A DNA stretch of 64,000 nt from Nilaparvata lugens (GCF_014356525.2 NC_052504.1:62141086-62205085); one strand, 5' to 3'. Shown: positions 1 to 13,505, counted from the stretch's first letter. A program made the numbers and translations. The notes: generated by a model not told the origin, from the sequence alone.

Positions 1-784
1 CTAGTAGACGAAGAGGAGAAAGAAGGATAAGGAGAAAAGTGTTCCTTTCCTTTCGCTGCATCAAGTGCTCCCAATGGTGTCATCTGGGCTTTCAATTCTT
101 ACTGCCACCTGTTCCATTCATAGAGGGTGAAAATTGCCCAAGTAAAAAGAGTCTTCAAATTCGTTGTCGTCACTTGAGTTTATGCTGAAAATTTTAATTC
201 AATTTATTGTTATCAACTCTCTAAGGAGTAATCCACATTGTGTGGAGCATTATACCCTTATTCAAGGTGTGATAAAATCCAAGCCAGGATGATTGGGCTG
301 TAGCAGATGATCACTCATCTACTTACAGAACAAAGCTCCCATGACTCAGCAGCATATTGTGAGGAACATAAAACATACAATTTGTGTAGTTTTGTGTGAT
401 CAGGTCAATTTGTGTGTTTGTTAGATGATCCCACGCTCTTTTAATCCAAAGGATGGCGAATCTTTCAATCATACTTTTCACTAGTCAAATAACTTTCTTC
501 CAGTACCAGTTAAATTATCTTAAGTAATTGTTCTTGTCATTGAATACAACGATTCATTCCAATTGAGAGATCATGATAAGATCAGGTCGGTTTGTAAGTC
601 TCTGTATTAGAAACAATGAACGATTCTAGTAACATAAACATAAACAAAATATGTTTGTTAGAACTTATGGAGTGTATTTTACATTTTTTTAGAAGATTCT
701 TCATTGAAAAACGATATAAAACAATTGAAATGACTAATCTGATCTCATTTGAACGGATTTCTCCAATCATCTATAATAATAAAG
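1..784. other. No recognised feature
   Basis: AT-rich DNA opening with a short purine-rich stretch. Overlapping open frames of 62 and 70 codons occur on opposite strands near 582-828, but neither shows a recognisable motif and I do not call them. Confidence 0.6.
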
Positions 785-1293
785 GAAAGAATTGGCGTAT
801 ACATACACGATGGGAAGTACACGTTTAAAGCAATATTACTACTATACATAAATAAACCATGAACCAATGAACTGATCAAATTGAAATTTTACTTAAAGAT
901 TATGAATTTACCGAGGATGGATGTAGGTGTATTTAAATTTCCATCAATATATTCATTTCATTCAGAACAAGATCATTCAATTTGTGATTTAGAGTTTCCG
1001 TAAAAATTGAAGACTGATAAAACAGAGCTTTCTCCAAGTAAATCCATGTCGTAATTTATTTATTCATAGATACAATCACAAATTTCTGACACACATGACT
1101 CATTAATGGAAAGGTTTCGGGTTCGAGACCGATCAAACCCAATCTTTAGCTGAGAATTTAGAACTCTGGTGAAGATTAGCCACGTAATTTAAACAGAATA
1201 ATAAATAATATTTCCATTTTTATTTTTTCCTGGAGGTAGATTGCATTTTCCATCACAAAATTTTCCCCGGTGCAAAGCACGGGCTACTTGATA
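785..1293 (+). repeat. Helitron-like dispersed repeat, split by a SINE-like insert
   Basis: The part from 785 to about 1010 aligns by eye, with gaps, to 5555-5700: both share a block around a GATGGNNRTAGG-type motif preceded by a TTGAAATTTTAC block. The sequence ends at 1264-1293 with a GC-rich imperfect hairpin (GGTGCaaaGCAC) followed by GGGCTAC, like the end of the 5555-5763 copy. The middle, about 1076-1240, looks like a tRNA-derived insert. Assignment to Helitrons rests only on the hairpin end and is weak. No coding capacity is visible. Confidence 0.35.
1076..1240 (+). repeat. tRNA-derived SINE-like relic
   Basis: Positions 1120-1130 read GGTTCGAGACC, a good RNA polymerase III B box. The 25 bases before it resemble the anticodon arm and variable loop of a tRNA. 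No convincing A box or folded acceptor stem is visible, so this is not a functional tRNA gene. A T-rich tail follows. Confidence 0.35.
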
Positions 1294-2321
1294 CTCTCAA
1301 ATAAATCATAGCCTACCACCCTAAACTCGTTCATAACTTGACATGATTCCTCATTTGTATTATGATAATTTGATTTAATGATTACAATTAATAATGCAGT
1401 TCAGTTGGTCTGTTGGAAGGCGCAAACTTTTTATCTCATCGTTGTTGACAAAAACAGTACAACTCAAGTTTGAAGTATCTGTGCATTTATGCAACTATTC
1501 AAAACTTGAGAGCATGATATACAATGCAGTGCGGCCTGTGGGTTTTTCAACCAAAGGATATTGAAACTATTTTCAAGTTTGAGAGTTGAAACTTTCCACT
1601 TGAGCCCCAGCCCAAGTGATAATCCGGAGTGTGTGCTGGAAAACAATTCACTTCTGTGGCGAAGTCTTGAATGCGAGCACAATTAAAATTCCGAGGCCGA
1701 CTTCAACTTTCTTCCAAAAGTTCGCCGTTTTCCCTAGGGAGACCAGTGCTTCTGAGCCCCTCATTCTGTCCCATTATTATTCAGAGATTCTTTCACCAAT
1801 ATAATCTCAGTCCGATCATGGTGTAGGCCTACTCCAAAGTACTCCCCTGAATAATCTCCAACTTGTAAAAGACATTCGATTCTACAGTATTCCATCAGTG
1901 ATCGCTAGGAATTTCAATTTATTAAAATAATCATTCATTGAAAAATTTCCTGATTAAATTAACTCATCCGTGTCAATAAGAGATAACCAATCTTATAAAA
2001 AAGTGAAAGTTTTACTCCTCATAAAAATCTGAACCAAATGAGATCATGATTTCTATCACTCAAGTGATTGATACAGAGGAAAGAACACATTTGAACCAAG
2101 TAAGTGACATCGATAATGAGATCAGTTCGATGTTTTTATTCCTAATTCCATTGCAATGTTGTCTAAAAAGACTAATGAGCATTTTTCCTAATATGATAAA
2201 GGGTTAATTGAATAAGATAGGTAGTTCTCACCAGGACTACTTTTTATAGCAACTAACTCAAAACTAGCAACAAATGGAAAGATAACAACCATAATAATTT
2301 ATAAATTAATAAGATTTCATT
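1294..2321. other. No recognised feature
   Basis: AT-rich intergenic or intronic sequence with short unsupported frames only. I see no repeat shared with the rest of the window. Confidence 0.6.
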
Positions 2322-3007
2322 GACCGAACGTAGTGAGGTCTATGTTTTAACTCGGATTTTCTTTTGTCTGTATGTATGTATGTAACACAATTACAGCAGA
2401 ACGCCTTGATAGAATTCAATGAGATTTGACAGGAATATTCCTTTTTCAACTGCGCGTCGATATCTATACAAAGTTTTTTTTTTGAAATTCTGCATTTTTA
2501 GCATAATATGGAAGGAAAAGGAATTGCTCCATACTCTGATATCATCACTATATCATAAGATAGGATTAATCGGACCATAGATTTATTCATAATCAATCAG
2601 CTGACAAGTGGATTACACAGATGTCTGGAGAAGTCGTGACTATTTCTTTAAGGTTTATAGTTTCAATCAAAGAGGTATGCATCTTTAAGGTCTTTGGTTT
2701 CAATATTTTCTTTTGCAGACATGGTATTATGCGTGCCCATCGGTATAAATATTCTCAAATTTGAAAATACTAATTTAATAGGCGATTAAAAATAATGAAA
2801 TGAACTGAATAATACTGAAGAAATTATAATATTTTTGATTGTAAAGAATTAATTTCCATCAAATGGAAAGATTATCGCGGAATTGGATGAATTACATCAT
2901 ATGGAATACAAATTCAAACGTGAACTGAGTTTGTTAACATTTCAAACAGGTGACATCAGATACTTGTGGATGAGAAAACTGCGTGAGGTCAACTGTTCAC
3001 AGAACTT
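2322..3007 (+). repeat. Dispersed non-autonomous repeat, Helitron-like end
   Basis: Begins near 2322 with a GACCGAACGTAGTGAGGTC-type block and ends near 3007 with GAGGTC, a short GTGA/TCAC inverted pair and CTAGT. Positions 2392-2520, with a CGCGTCGA core, are matched in reverse orientation at 45411-45545. The similar start and end blocks (GTAGTGAGGTC and GCGTGAGGTC) and the CTAGT end suggest a short mobile element. No protein frame is present. Confidence 0.45.
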
Positions 3008-5279
3008 CTAGTCTATTATATATAGATACACATTCAAACTATTGACACTGCTCCGCTTTTGACACTTTCACTCCACAACATTACACAATTCGAAGGGCTT
3101 GGACCGCTTCAATCCACGCAGCATATCAATCCGATGTGCATAAATTATAATCAGCTTCAGCTTCCTTTTTATTTTAAAATTGAACCATGAGAAATCATGA
3201 GAGAATAAATAATCATAATTTTACTTATTCCATGAAAAGATACAATCAACATTAACCAGAATAATACTTTACAAAGCCTTTTTGTGAAGGCATAATATTC
3301 TGTATCTTGTATCTGGACAAAAAATCTTGCTTGGAAGAAAAAAATTAAAAGAAATAGAGATGGAACGCTCGATTCGAAAAGTATTAAGATACGAAACGTA
3401 TTATGTAGAAAAATATGAGCAGACTTCTGTCCATTTCAAAGCAGAAAGTTCATCACGTTTCCAACAAGTAGCAATCAGTATGATCCAATGCATCAACCAA
3501 TAAAATATAAGAAATCATCAAGTCTATTTTTCTTTGTACCCGAAATAAATTAATAAGAAAAATTTACATCAGGATTGAAGACTTATAGATGCTGGAATAA
3601 ACCCAGTTATTCATTTGGAACAGTGGAATCGAATTATTTTTGAAGAGCGAGATTTTTATTTTCTTCTCTTCTAAGATTTTACTTATTTTGTTCTCAAAAA
3701 TATATTTTAGTCAGCACTCCAGCTTTGTAGTTGGACTATCATTGCTGATAGCTTTTTCTAGGTTTGGGAACTATGGGCTTTCAAGCCTAGAAATACTCAT
3801 TCCAAAGTTTGTATTCTGACTTCTTGGAGTAGCAAACGTTTTCTGAAAAAATTCTCTTAATTTACAGCGAGCATCAAATAATTATAATGGAAGAGGAAAA
3901 CAAATGCAAACTTTCTTAACTGAGTTGGAAAACTTAATGAAGTAAGTTCTTGGAGTCAGCAAGTTATGATTCCTTCATTCTTACATGGAAATTCCTCGTT
4001 CCTCCACGAATAATTTGTTGACTGACAAAAACTCTTTTCATGTGAGCCGAAGAGCAGAGAGCGTCGACTTTGTTTGTCTAATGACGATTGTAAATGTAGC
4101 CGATTTTGTCAAAACTGGGTTGTTGAAGCTATGAGTTGAAATTAGTTCATGGGTATGAGTCAACAACAATGTAAACAATAATGGTGTATGCGGAATACAG
4201 AAGAAACTTGAAATAAAGATTTTACGCTTATAATTGAAAAAACATAAGCGAAATGCTTAGAAGAAACAAGAAACTTGTGTTTGAAGATCCAAATATGGTG
4301 GAAAATGGTGAAGAAACTAACAATTTCTTCATCCAACCCAACAATGCAGTTGGTATTGTGAAAAATCATAACGGTTCATGACAAGCACCTGCACCACCAA
4401 TTATTGCGAGTGGACTACCTGAATTGACTCAATAATAATGAAGGGCCTTTAAACTCAGATGTTCTTTGCTTTATTCTCATTTCCATGGCTCACCAAAAAT
4501 TACAGTCATTCTACTGGTACAACGTATTATTTTCTCTTAAACTAAAAAAACTATTTCTTTCGAATAGGAGAAATTCCTAATTCATTCATTCATCTGTATC
4601 AAAGGAATGGAGGATGAATGACAGAGGAAGGAATATGTATACAGATGAAAAGACTGCCTTCCAATCATAGTGACTCAATCGATCAGAATTATTATCGAAT
4701 CCTATTTTCTTCAAAGAAGTAATACCTGAATAATAAGAATGATGAATTATGGAAACAAAACTTCTGTAGTACAATTTTAAGTTGTCTTTTGAAAGAAATG
4801 TCCGTTTTCAAAAGACTGATGAAATCGACAATGATGTTCCGACTCTATTGTCATTTTCAAGTGTCAAAATAAACGTTTATTGATCTAAGATTCGAGAGAA
4901 TAGAGAGATTTGTTTATAAAATATTTTGACACTTGAAAATAACTTTGTGTTACCGGTACTCAGCTCTTCCAATTTCAGTTGACTATTCCCTATGAGCATG
5001 GGTGAAGTGCATTTCAAAAACGTAAGAAGCGTCGGTAGCGGATTTTTTTCGAATTCAATTTGTCAATTGGAATAGTTGTTATTGTCTCTTCAACTGTAAA
5101 AATAACAGTAATATAATATTGTATAACAGTATTGTTTTTGCTTCATATATTTGATTTTTTTTGTCTAAATGCAAATAACTGTTTTGTTTAAACTATGTCT
5201 CTATTTACGTTATTATAGAATGTATTTTTATCTATTGTAGTAAGTTATACTGTATTATTTAGTTCATATCATCTGTCAT
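3008..5279. other. No recognised gene; two small hairpins near 4.8 kb
   Basis: AT-rich DNA. The short frames at 4160-4369 and 4586-4774 have no motif support. The only structure noted is the pair of hairpins at 4784-4940, listed separately. Confidence 0.6.
4784..4940. repeat. Two adjacent inverted repeats
   Basis: First hairpin: an 11-bp arm at 4784-4794 pairs with 4806-4816 (GTCTTTTGAAA and its complement). Second: a 19-bp arm at 4853-4871 pairs with 4922-4940 (core CAAGTGTCAAAATA), separated by 50 bases. Both are perfect by eye. Confidence 0.7.
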
Positions 5280-5335
5280 GTCGAGGTTGAGTGGTAGAGA
5301 GGACATAGAAGTCCTTACTCTGAATAATAAATAAT
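5280..5335 (+). repeat. tRNA/SINE-like A-box relic
   Basis: GGTTGAGTGGTAGAG at 5284-5298 resembles the A box and D arm of a tRNA. A similar block (GTCGTGGTTGAGTGGTA) occurs at 11509-11525. No matching B box follows, so a functional tRNA is unlikely. A shared SINE head is the simplest reading. Confidence 0.3.
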
Positions 5336-5554
5336 TTTTACATTCTCATTTTCAATATCAATAAGGCCTTTCCTCTATCAATTCCTTATTCCAAAAAATG
5401 ATTGGTTTGACGAAGAAAAGAATTATATGTTGTAGCTTTCAATGAGAATAGGAGGTTGTATGCATAACCGTTATCACAATTCGCAATCGTTATCATCTAA
5501 CTTTGATACTGGTGAATAATCGTATACTATAATAATATTAAGCAATGAACTGGC

Positions 5555-5763
5555 TTATACACGTACGGGATAGGGAAATTATGTTTGGCGCATCATCACG
5601 TCTGAGCTACTGGACTGATTAACTTGAAATTTTACATATAGATTCTTAATTAACCGTGGATGGTAATAGGCCTATTTTCAATTCTTAAAGATCTCATTAA
5701 GTCAAGTTTTCAGTTAGTCAAGTTTTACGAAGGACCCTTGCGGAGCATGGGTTACCAGCTAGT
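5555..5763 (+). repeat. Helitron-like 3' end
   Basis: Related to 785-1010. Near the end, 5735-5751 forms a hairpin (CCCTTGC, loop GGA, GCATGGG, one mismatch), followed 7 bases later by CTAG at 5759-5762 and then T. A short GC-rich hairpin followed by CTRR and a host T is the classical 3' end of Helitrons. The 5' boundary is not clear and no Rep/helicase frame is present. Confidence 0.4.
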
Positions 5764-6664
5764 ATAGAATATTATCGTTGATTCTAAAAATCCATGCATT
5801 CAGTTCTCTCCTTTATTCAATAAACAGCGGAATCTGAGTTTATCATTTTGAATGGCTCATGTTTTGAGCATATTATTTTATTGACCAGTCAGAGCTCATT
5901 TGAATCCTGAACACTATTCCACAATTTATGTCTTAAAACTATAAAATTTCATGTATCTTGATAATCTTCAAGAAATGATTCTTCTTAAATCTTTCGAGTT
6001 TCTTTCAGTCTACCTTATGTAGTAGGTTCATAATGAATTCGTTTACAACTAGAGGACCAATTTCTTGAATATGTTTGCTTGCATGCTATTTCTAATTATA
6101 ATGATCTAGGTAACATAAAATTCAACTGAAGTTCCAAGAGAGCTCTACAATTTAACTTTGTTCAGTAGATTTTCTCATGCATGCGTGAAGAACTTTGTTA
6201 TAACCAATTTCCATGTAAACTGACTAAGCATCTAATATCCCTCTTAGAGGGATAACAGTTTTAAAAATATGAAAGCCAGAGTTTCTTGAGATTACTTTTG
6301 TTATTCAAAAGCCGTCGGCTTGGAAACGTCAATGGATTATACAACATTTCATGAAAAAACCATCATCTCACCCTCATGAATTTCAATGGAAAGTATATCC
6401 AACAAAGTTTTCTTCCTTTGAAGATGAAGAACATAAAAATATTTCGGGTCATACGATTCTTAAAGATTCATAGTGTGATCTACGACAAAAGTAATGCAAT
6501 GCATATCTCCAATCTCCTGAGAATTGATAATGGAATAATCCGCTAATTGCATGATATAATGCTAATTAACTATTTAATCAACTCAAAGTTTGATAACATA
6601 CTTCCATAAACTTTGCATAGTGTTGCTTTGGCTCAAATAAATCTTTTACTGGATTTTTATTCCA
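5764..6664. other. No recognised feature
   Basis: AT-rich sequence; no coding, RNA or shared repeat signal seen. Confidence 0.6.
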
Positions 6665-6800
6665 TTCCTAACTACGTACATAAGTACGTATTTGTGGGTT
6701 AAGTGGAAGAGGGGGCTTTTATTGCCTCATTTTCGCCCACATCATTTTTGAAATTGTAAAGTGTAAATGAAAGGCATTTGTCTATCTATCTATTATTCTA
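6665..6800 (+). mobile_element. Probable LINE 3' UTR end
   Basis: A GGAAGAGGGGGCTTTTATTGCC-type block is followed by AATGAAAGGCATTTG and a short (TCTA)n tail at 6780-6792, the usual layout of a LINE 3' end. No coding part is attached. The assignment rests on style only. Confidence 0.3.
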
Positions 6801-8619
6801 CATCAGGCCTATGTGCATGGATCATACATGGATCTTCGACATTGGAGCTTGACTTGACAAAGAGATGAAATCTTAATAGAAAATATAAGCTTTTTCGCAT
6901 ACTACGAGATAAGATGTTCGTTTGCAACATAACATGTCTTAGAACGTTTCCCTACCAATCACTCAATAGTTCAATTCGACGCAAATACAAACTTGTATGT
7001 TGCATATGCTTTGTTAATGCGAATAATTAACAATCCAATCTATTTCGTATGTGCAATCTTTAACATTTGAGTTTCATGTTATTTGTGCGATTTGTTTTTT
7101 TGTTGTAAAACGATAAAAGGAGTCAGTAGCTTCTAGTCACTTTGTTCCATTCAAGTGAAATTGAAAATAAAATTAGCTTGTTATCGTATGATAACATCAT
7201 TATATTGTGATGGGATACTCCTTCTGAAGGAGTGAATCCTGAAACTTGAATGGTTACAACTCATTCAAGGGATAATATAGAAGCCTCATTTTCTGGGCTT
7301 ATCTCATTGAAGAAACTATTTTCTTGTTCAGTTCTATTGTTTCTGTATTCTTAAATGTAGACGAGGTCATACATAAAGGACGCTGGATGGATCAGAGTCA
7401 CTCTTCTACTGGCATTTAAATGGAGTTCATCATGTATGAATATTCACTCCGAGCGCATCAGCTTTTAAAATTAGAGAAACGTACCGCTTTTGAGATGAAT
7501 GCATTATTGCGTTCAGAACAAAAATTGAATCCACTTTCAAACCGTCATGTGGCTAATATCATCCTCATGGCTTTCTCCTCTACATAATTATAAGCAATTC
7601 TGAAACAGTGACTAGCTAGCTGAGTGTAAGGACTTCTCAAGATGTGGGGTAGACTACTCTTCAAGACACTACTATTCAACTTGAGTTCAACTCCGAGTAC
7701 AGTATTACTGAAATTATTGTTCGAAGAATAATCTTGTTCATATCATCCCAATAGATTATTAAGTACTTGAGGAATGATCATAATTTAATAACAGAGATAT
7801 CCATTGAATGATATTTGGCACTGGGATTTGCCATGATGGAGGAACCTGTCAACTGGTATGTCAAGTAGTTTTGTGAAGAAACTTTTGTAATTGAAGCTCT
7901 TTCAACTTAAATAAAACATAATTCACATCCCAGATTAAATTTAATTTTCACTCGCCTTTTATTCTATAAGGATTGGTAAGAGATTCTATGGCGGCTTGCT
8001 ATTTTCTGGCTTTGTATTTGATATAGAATCGATATCATTCTTCTGCAATAATACCAGTACATCATTGGTGATTTCCTATAACTATATAGCAATAGAAAAT
8101 AAACTCAGTCTCATGGCTTGGTAAACGAAAATGGAGAATTGTGAAAAGTGTTTCAATCTATATTCGATTGTATGTGAGGATCTAATGAATAAATAGATGC
8201 ATTCCACATTATATCGAATTGATAATAGTTCCAAGATTATTGATCAATATTGGAAATTACTTATTCTGAATTCTCAAATTATGACTATTTTGGGTGCATC
8301 ATCAATATTGTGGTCATTGTACTCAAATAATTATGAGAGCTCAAGAATTTAAGAACTTGATTAGTTAGTATTCTGACTAGTATTCAAATTATTACTATTT
8401 AGCGTGCATCATCTCACAATTAGTAGTCATAGTACATAATTATTAATCATGATTTTTATTTTCAATTGGACTTTGTGAGATCTTCGAAATGTTATCAATA
8501 CTTTATTCTCACAATAAGCTTGGGAGAATTAAATTTCAAATTCATGAGTGATTCAACATTCAAATTCATGACATATTAAGACAAAACTCATGACATCCAC
8601 TGGTTAATATGCCACAAGA
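6801..8619. other. No recognised feature
   Basis: AT-rich sequence with no supported gene. Confidence 0.6.
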
Positions 8620-9228
8620 TCGAAAAAGTATTGGAGCAAGTGTCACAATGCTGCTACCTCGGTTGTGATATCAAATTGATTGCGAAAGAGAAAAAATAGC
8701 TGAATTCCAATCAATATGTGGGAACATCAGCAGGACGCCAGGAAATAAACGCCCTGATGAAGTTCTACAATCACTGATGAGGTGATGGTGGCCCCTGTTC
8801 TTCTATATGGTAGTGAATCATGGATCACAATAAAACCTCTAGAGAGCAGGGTGCATGTAGCAGAAATGAGATTCCTTCGCAGGACAAGAGCTGTGACCAC
8901 CGGACCACATACGAAATAAGGTTATAAGAATGAAAAGGTTATATCATATCGCAACCGATAGCATGAGTATGTGACAGCAGGTGGAGAGAGAATGTCAACA
9001 GAAAGGACTTTCATTCCAGTTTAGAAATACTAAACTACAACTTCATAGGAAAAAGAGATATGGGTAGATCTGGGAAAAGATGATAATAAAAATATAAAAT
9101 ATGTGATAGCTGAAAAAATTACTTCATTTCAATTTTGGAAATACTAGATAGGATGTGGGCTCTAACTGTTGTGAGACGGAACCCGCAAGAGTCTGAACAT
9201 TAAATGAAAGAAGCAGAAGAAGAAGAAT
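8620..9228 (+). pseudogene. RTE-type LINE relic, C-terminal part of reverse transcriptase ORF
   Basis: Broken frames on the plus strand translate to pieces typical of the region after the RTE reverse transcriptase palm. A CCYLGCDI piece lies near 8655-8675. A longer piece at 8782-8900 contains APVLLYGSESW and MRFLRRTR. Stops and frameshifts occur between and after these pieces, so nothing functional can be made. The relic ends at 9207-9226 with GAAGCAGAAGAAGAAGAA, almost the same 3' terminus as the RTE LINE ending at 34659. It appears 5'-truncated and old. The family call is confident; the exact 5' boundary is not. Confidence 0.7.
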
Positions 9229-12200
9229 TCAATTTCATCCATCACAGAGAAGCTTTTTATTCTTTCCTGATCCAAAACTAAAAATATGAGCCTTGAATCA
9301 CTTTACATTTCCAAATTAAATCATGATTCTAAAAACTTTTCCCTCCAAATATTAACATTAAATGCTACCAGATTTCCCGTTTCTCTAGACTCTCTAGTGA
9401 ATACGTTAATAGTGTATATATTGTTACTACTACTACGTTAGTAGTGTACGTTAATAGTTAGATGCCATCTTTACTGTATAAGAGCGATCATACATGATAC
9501 ATTCTCAATTATTGATTCAGACTTATTTATTCATTTATTTACTCTGCTTGATTATTGATTAGACGCTAAATAGTACGGAATTTACGAGATGATACCTTGA
9601 TCACTCGATGCAACTAAATTATTGTAAAATATCAAATACTGTACCAATTTGAAGTGTAACATAAAACTATCAGACGCCAAAATCTGTAAATGAGTTGACT
9701 TGAAAGAAGCTACATTCTCAATCATAATCCATGATTTATGTCCTAACTTTTCAAGGTTGAATAAGATCATTTTTATCACTCTCTATAAATTATCGTTGTA
9801 ATTCCAAATTGCGATGTGCTAGAGCACAAAATTTATGAAGCAAGAAGAATTTCAGATGTGACTGCTGGGGGTATTATAAATGAGAGGTGTTACTGTGATC
9901 AATTTAGCATGTGAAGTTGAGTGAGTTTGCTTTCATGCACTCGTTTATAAATTAATGTGATTGGCATCGAGGATTCAGACGGACAGCTCACAGCTCGGTC
10001 TTGTTCAAATCTCATCTCCATCGTAACACTCTTTCATAATCGATCGTTCAGTTGAGAAATGTATATACATTAGCGGCCGGAGAGTAAATGAATTAGAACT
10101 TTTGCTGGTTTCGTCGCGAGAAATTTCCAACAGTTTATATTGTTCGAAGCGAAAAGCAATCAGAAGCGTTCCAACAATGAGTGTTAGAGACGCTTTCCGC
10201 TCTAAAAGCCTGAAAAGTCTTCGTCCGACAGAAATAAAATGTTTGCCACTGAAAGGTTTCAAGTCCTCAGTTCAGCTACTGCAGCTGTACTCAGCGCAGC
10301 CGCTCACACAGCACACTTGGCAGTAGCTGCACTGATATGAGCACAAAGTATGTAGCACTCATTCATTACCAGAATACACGTTTTTCGAACGTTTAAGATT
10401 CGTACTCATTCTTATCCCATTTTGTTCAAATCTTGATACTGTTAATGAAAATGAAATGTTGAAAGTTTTATCCGATGAGAACATGTATGCTTGTCGGAAA
10501 CTTTCCAAAAATATTTTTGAAACATTTGGAGCTTCATTTCCCATGAACTTTTCCCACAGTGATACTTTGGAAAGTATAATTCTGAGACCCTGAGAATTGG
10601 AGAATTGAATTTCAATTGGAGTACGGTTGTTACAATTTCCTTGTTATTCATCATGAAAACTATAATTTTGAGTAGAATTCAGAGCTCGATAGGGTACGGT
10701 CTGAAAAAATTGATTGAATGTAATTTTTAGGAGTGATTGCGTCTTCTGCATCCTCTTGTCCAATCTCCTTTTGGACAGTTTGATAATAAGAACGGTAATT
10801 TTCACTTTTCTTGTAAAATACTGACCTTCCTCAACTGCGAAAGTGTTTGAACAGGATCCTGGCCTGATATTGCCGCTCAGTCGCTGACAGCTCACACATT
10901 GGTTGCCAGTTACTCTTCATAAAACACTTTTAATGTGTATCAATTTTTTCTACCACTCTTTACATGTGGAAGTGATTCAGCATCTATTTTCATAGTGAAC
11001 GCTCAACAGTCAATAATAGTACTCAAACCCGATCATTTCATGGTCAGTTAGGCCTACCTGTTCAAAAATGATGCACAAAGGAGAATACTACTATCAAACT
11101 TGTTCCTTCAATTTTTTTTTTAATAGCATTGACTCAATCACCTGATTAATCACTAATAATTAACCGATTTGCACATTTTACATAATGATTATTGAAACAG
11201 AAACTTTGGAAAAATTCTGGGATTGAATTATTTGAAACAAATAGCCATCATTATTCTTAATGTGAATTCAAGTAATTCTCATTATCATAATGTGAGCTAC
11301 ATGAATCCATGTAAGCTACAATCAATACGTGAAGACTCACAGGGAAGAAATAATACTCTTACAATGTATATGAAACAATAATTCATAGTCCTCAGTTAGT
11401 AGAAAAGATTCTCAATATCCAGTTTCCATGAATTTAGAGTAAATTTGGAATCAATTGGAAAAATACAATAAGTAGAATTGAACTGGCGAAAAAACCCTTC
11501 TTCTCCACGTCGTGGTTGAGTGGTAACGTGAACTTTACTGTCCAAGCTTCGCCACGTCATTGAATAGAGAAGTCATCAACCTATTTTTCAATTTTTTACA
11601 GAAGGAGGAAGAGTAATGTTTATGCTTTGAAAGAAGGATTGGAGAGGTCTAATAATAGTAAGCACTATTAGGAACTAGAGGAATACAATGATATCCATAA
11701 AAAATAGAAACTCAGTATTGAATGTTATGATTAAGCCACTCACATATTCCATGCTATCATGTCCGGGACAATTCCATTGTAGATGAGATGAATGTATAAA
11801 TTCAATGCTTGATCTTTGTGAATAGAGGGATAAAACTAATCCATACGCGGAAGTCGGGAAGAAAGTTTACTGCTTGAAATCGAAAGATAAATGGTTGGAA
11901 GTTACTTATTCACTTCAACCTCCAAGTTCCAAGTTAACGTTGAAGTTGTATCATTTGCAAGTGGAGTTTGAGTATGTGTGAGGTCTCGTTCTCGTTTGAG
12001 GGTAAGATGCGCCAACTTGAACGTGGAAAGCCGCATTATGAAGTCAGCGCAGCCCTTGTCATACTCAGCAACGAAAACAATTCAGTTTGCCTTCACTACT
12101 CACTAATATTATTCACCAGCACCCAGACTCTGTTTCTAGTGGATAAATTCTAATCAAACAAGGCTTTCTTCAATTGAGATTTGCATTAAAAAGCTATACT

Positions 12201-12654
12201 ACTCGAATTAAGCTTGATGATGTTATTTCTAACTGAATTATCAATGCATTTGTTTCTGTGATGAGTTTTGGAGTAGTTTGACAAATGCCAATCATTTCAT
12301 ATTACAAATAATAACGAAAGCATATCATGTACACTACTATGAGGTTATGTTAATTTAATCATTTCACGTCTTGGTTTCAATTATTGTATCTTTTGATACA
12401 TTTTTCAACAATGACACAGTTTGAAGAGGTAGTACACTTTATCTGTTGATTAGCTGTGATCAGTAATGAGGAAAGTCGAATACATATTATTCTTATATGT
12501 CAACTAGTTTGAATAATTGATGAGTTGATGGATTTTCAAAGTATATTATTAATACTGTTTTAACAAAATATTTCTTCCTTCATGAAATTTGAATTCTTTT
12601 CAAATTACGATTATGAATAACTAGACAATGAGAAACTGAACCCAAACCGGTTTT
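9229..12654. other. No recognised gene; one less AT-rich patch
   Basis: Mostly AT-rich. Positions about 9990-10330 are richer in G+C and CpG and carry overlapping frames of 74 codons (plus, 10102-10326) and 85 codons (minus, 10005-10262) without recognisable domains. This could be a promoter or first-exon region, but nothing in the sequence proves it. 11509-11525 carries a tRNA A-box-like block shared with 5280-5298. Confidence 0.5.
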
Positions 12655-12789
12655 TACTTTCCTTGCCCTACTACCATAGGTAAGGAAAGTATTGCTTTCC
12701 AAAAAAAATTAAGGTACCCCAATTTCAAGTTTTCTATACGTGTCAAGGTCCCCTAAGTCAAGAAACATGATTTTTGGGTGTTGGTCTGT

Positions 12790-12860
<71 letters not shown>

Positions 12861-13078
12861 AGTCTGTGAACACGATAACTCCATTCCTAATCAACCGATT
12901 GACTTGAAATTTTAAACTTATGGTCCTTATTCCATGAGGATCAGACAATAAGAAATTCAATAAAATTCAATTCAAGATGGCGGAAAAAATGGCGGATAAT
13001 TACTAAAAAACCATGTTTTTCACGATTTTCTCAAAAACGGCTCTAACGATTTTCTTTAAATTTATACCATGGATAGCT
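12655..13078 (-). repeat. Microsatellite-bearing dispersed repeat, copy 1
   Basis: This is an inverted relative of 18476-18862. It starts with an inverted pair (ACTTTCCTT ... AAGGAAAGT, about 12657-12692), contains a long TG run, and continues into one unit of the family repeated in tandem at 18101-18590 (GATGGCGG, ACCATGTTTTTCACGATTTTCTC). A minus-strand frame at 12709-12960 reads through the TG run as alternating Thr-His, and a closely similar frame exists in copy 2. The repeat stops abruptly at about 13078 where a different repeat begins. Confidence 0.7.
12791..12857. repeat. (TG)n microsatellite
   Basis: A nearly pure dinucleotide run of about 30 units with one C interruption near its start. 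It lies inside the dispersed repeat and corresponds to a shorter (CA)n run at 18695-18728 in the inverted copy. Confidence 0.95.
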
Positions 13079-13500
13079 ATTTTGGTTTCTATTTAACCAC
13101 ATAGAAATTACTGATAACAGAGAACTTAACAAATTGTCCCTCTGAATGGGAGATGGGCCCAATCAGAGGACCGAGGCTCGCACACCGTTACATGTTTTCC
13201 CAGTTACATATCAATTCCAACTGTGGCCTTTTCACTGAAAATTATTCCCCCTCCACGAGCGTTGAGCATAACTTCCAGTGGAAAAGCCAAAGCTGCAAAA
13301 GGTCAATGGTCGTACAATTCCCAATTTCGTAACTAAGCAACAAGTTAGCAAATTCAAACAAGACAGAGTCAATTCTCACACTAAAAACGCAGGGTTCAAC
13401 AAACAGTAAAATCAAAGTTCATTTCAGTTCAAAAACCTGAAAAATAATATAAGATACACACAAACAACTACAATATTACCCACTCAATATCACACTATTA
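13079..13500 (-). repeat. Repeat shared with 16504-17276 (possible U3 part of an LTR)
   Basis: From TTTTGGTTTCTATTTAAC to CAATATCACACTATTA this copy is nearly identical to the right-hand copy except for a 354-bp insert there. In minus orientation a polypurine tract lies directly upstream of it (13506-13516), as expected for the start of a 3' LTR. The other end is cut off by the 12655-13078 repeat. No TG...CA termini are obvious, so the LTR reading is tentative. Confidence 0.6.
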
Positions 13501-13505
13501 TATTA

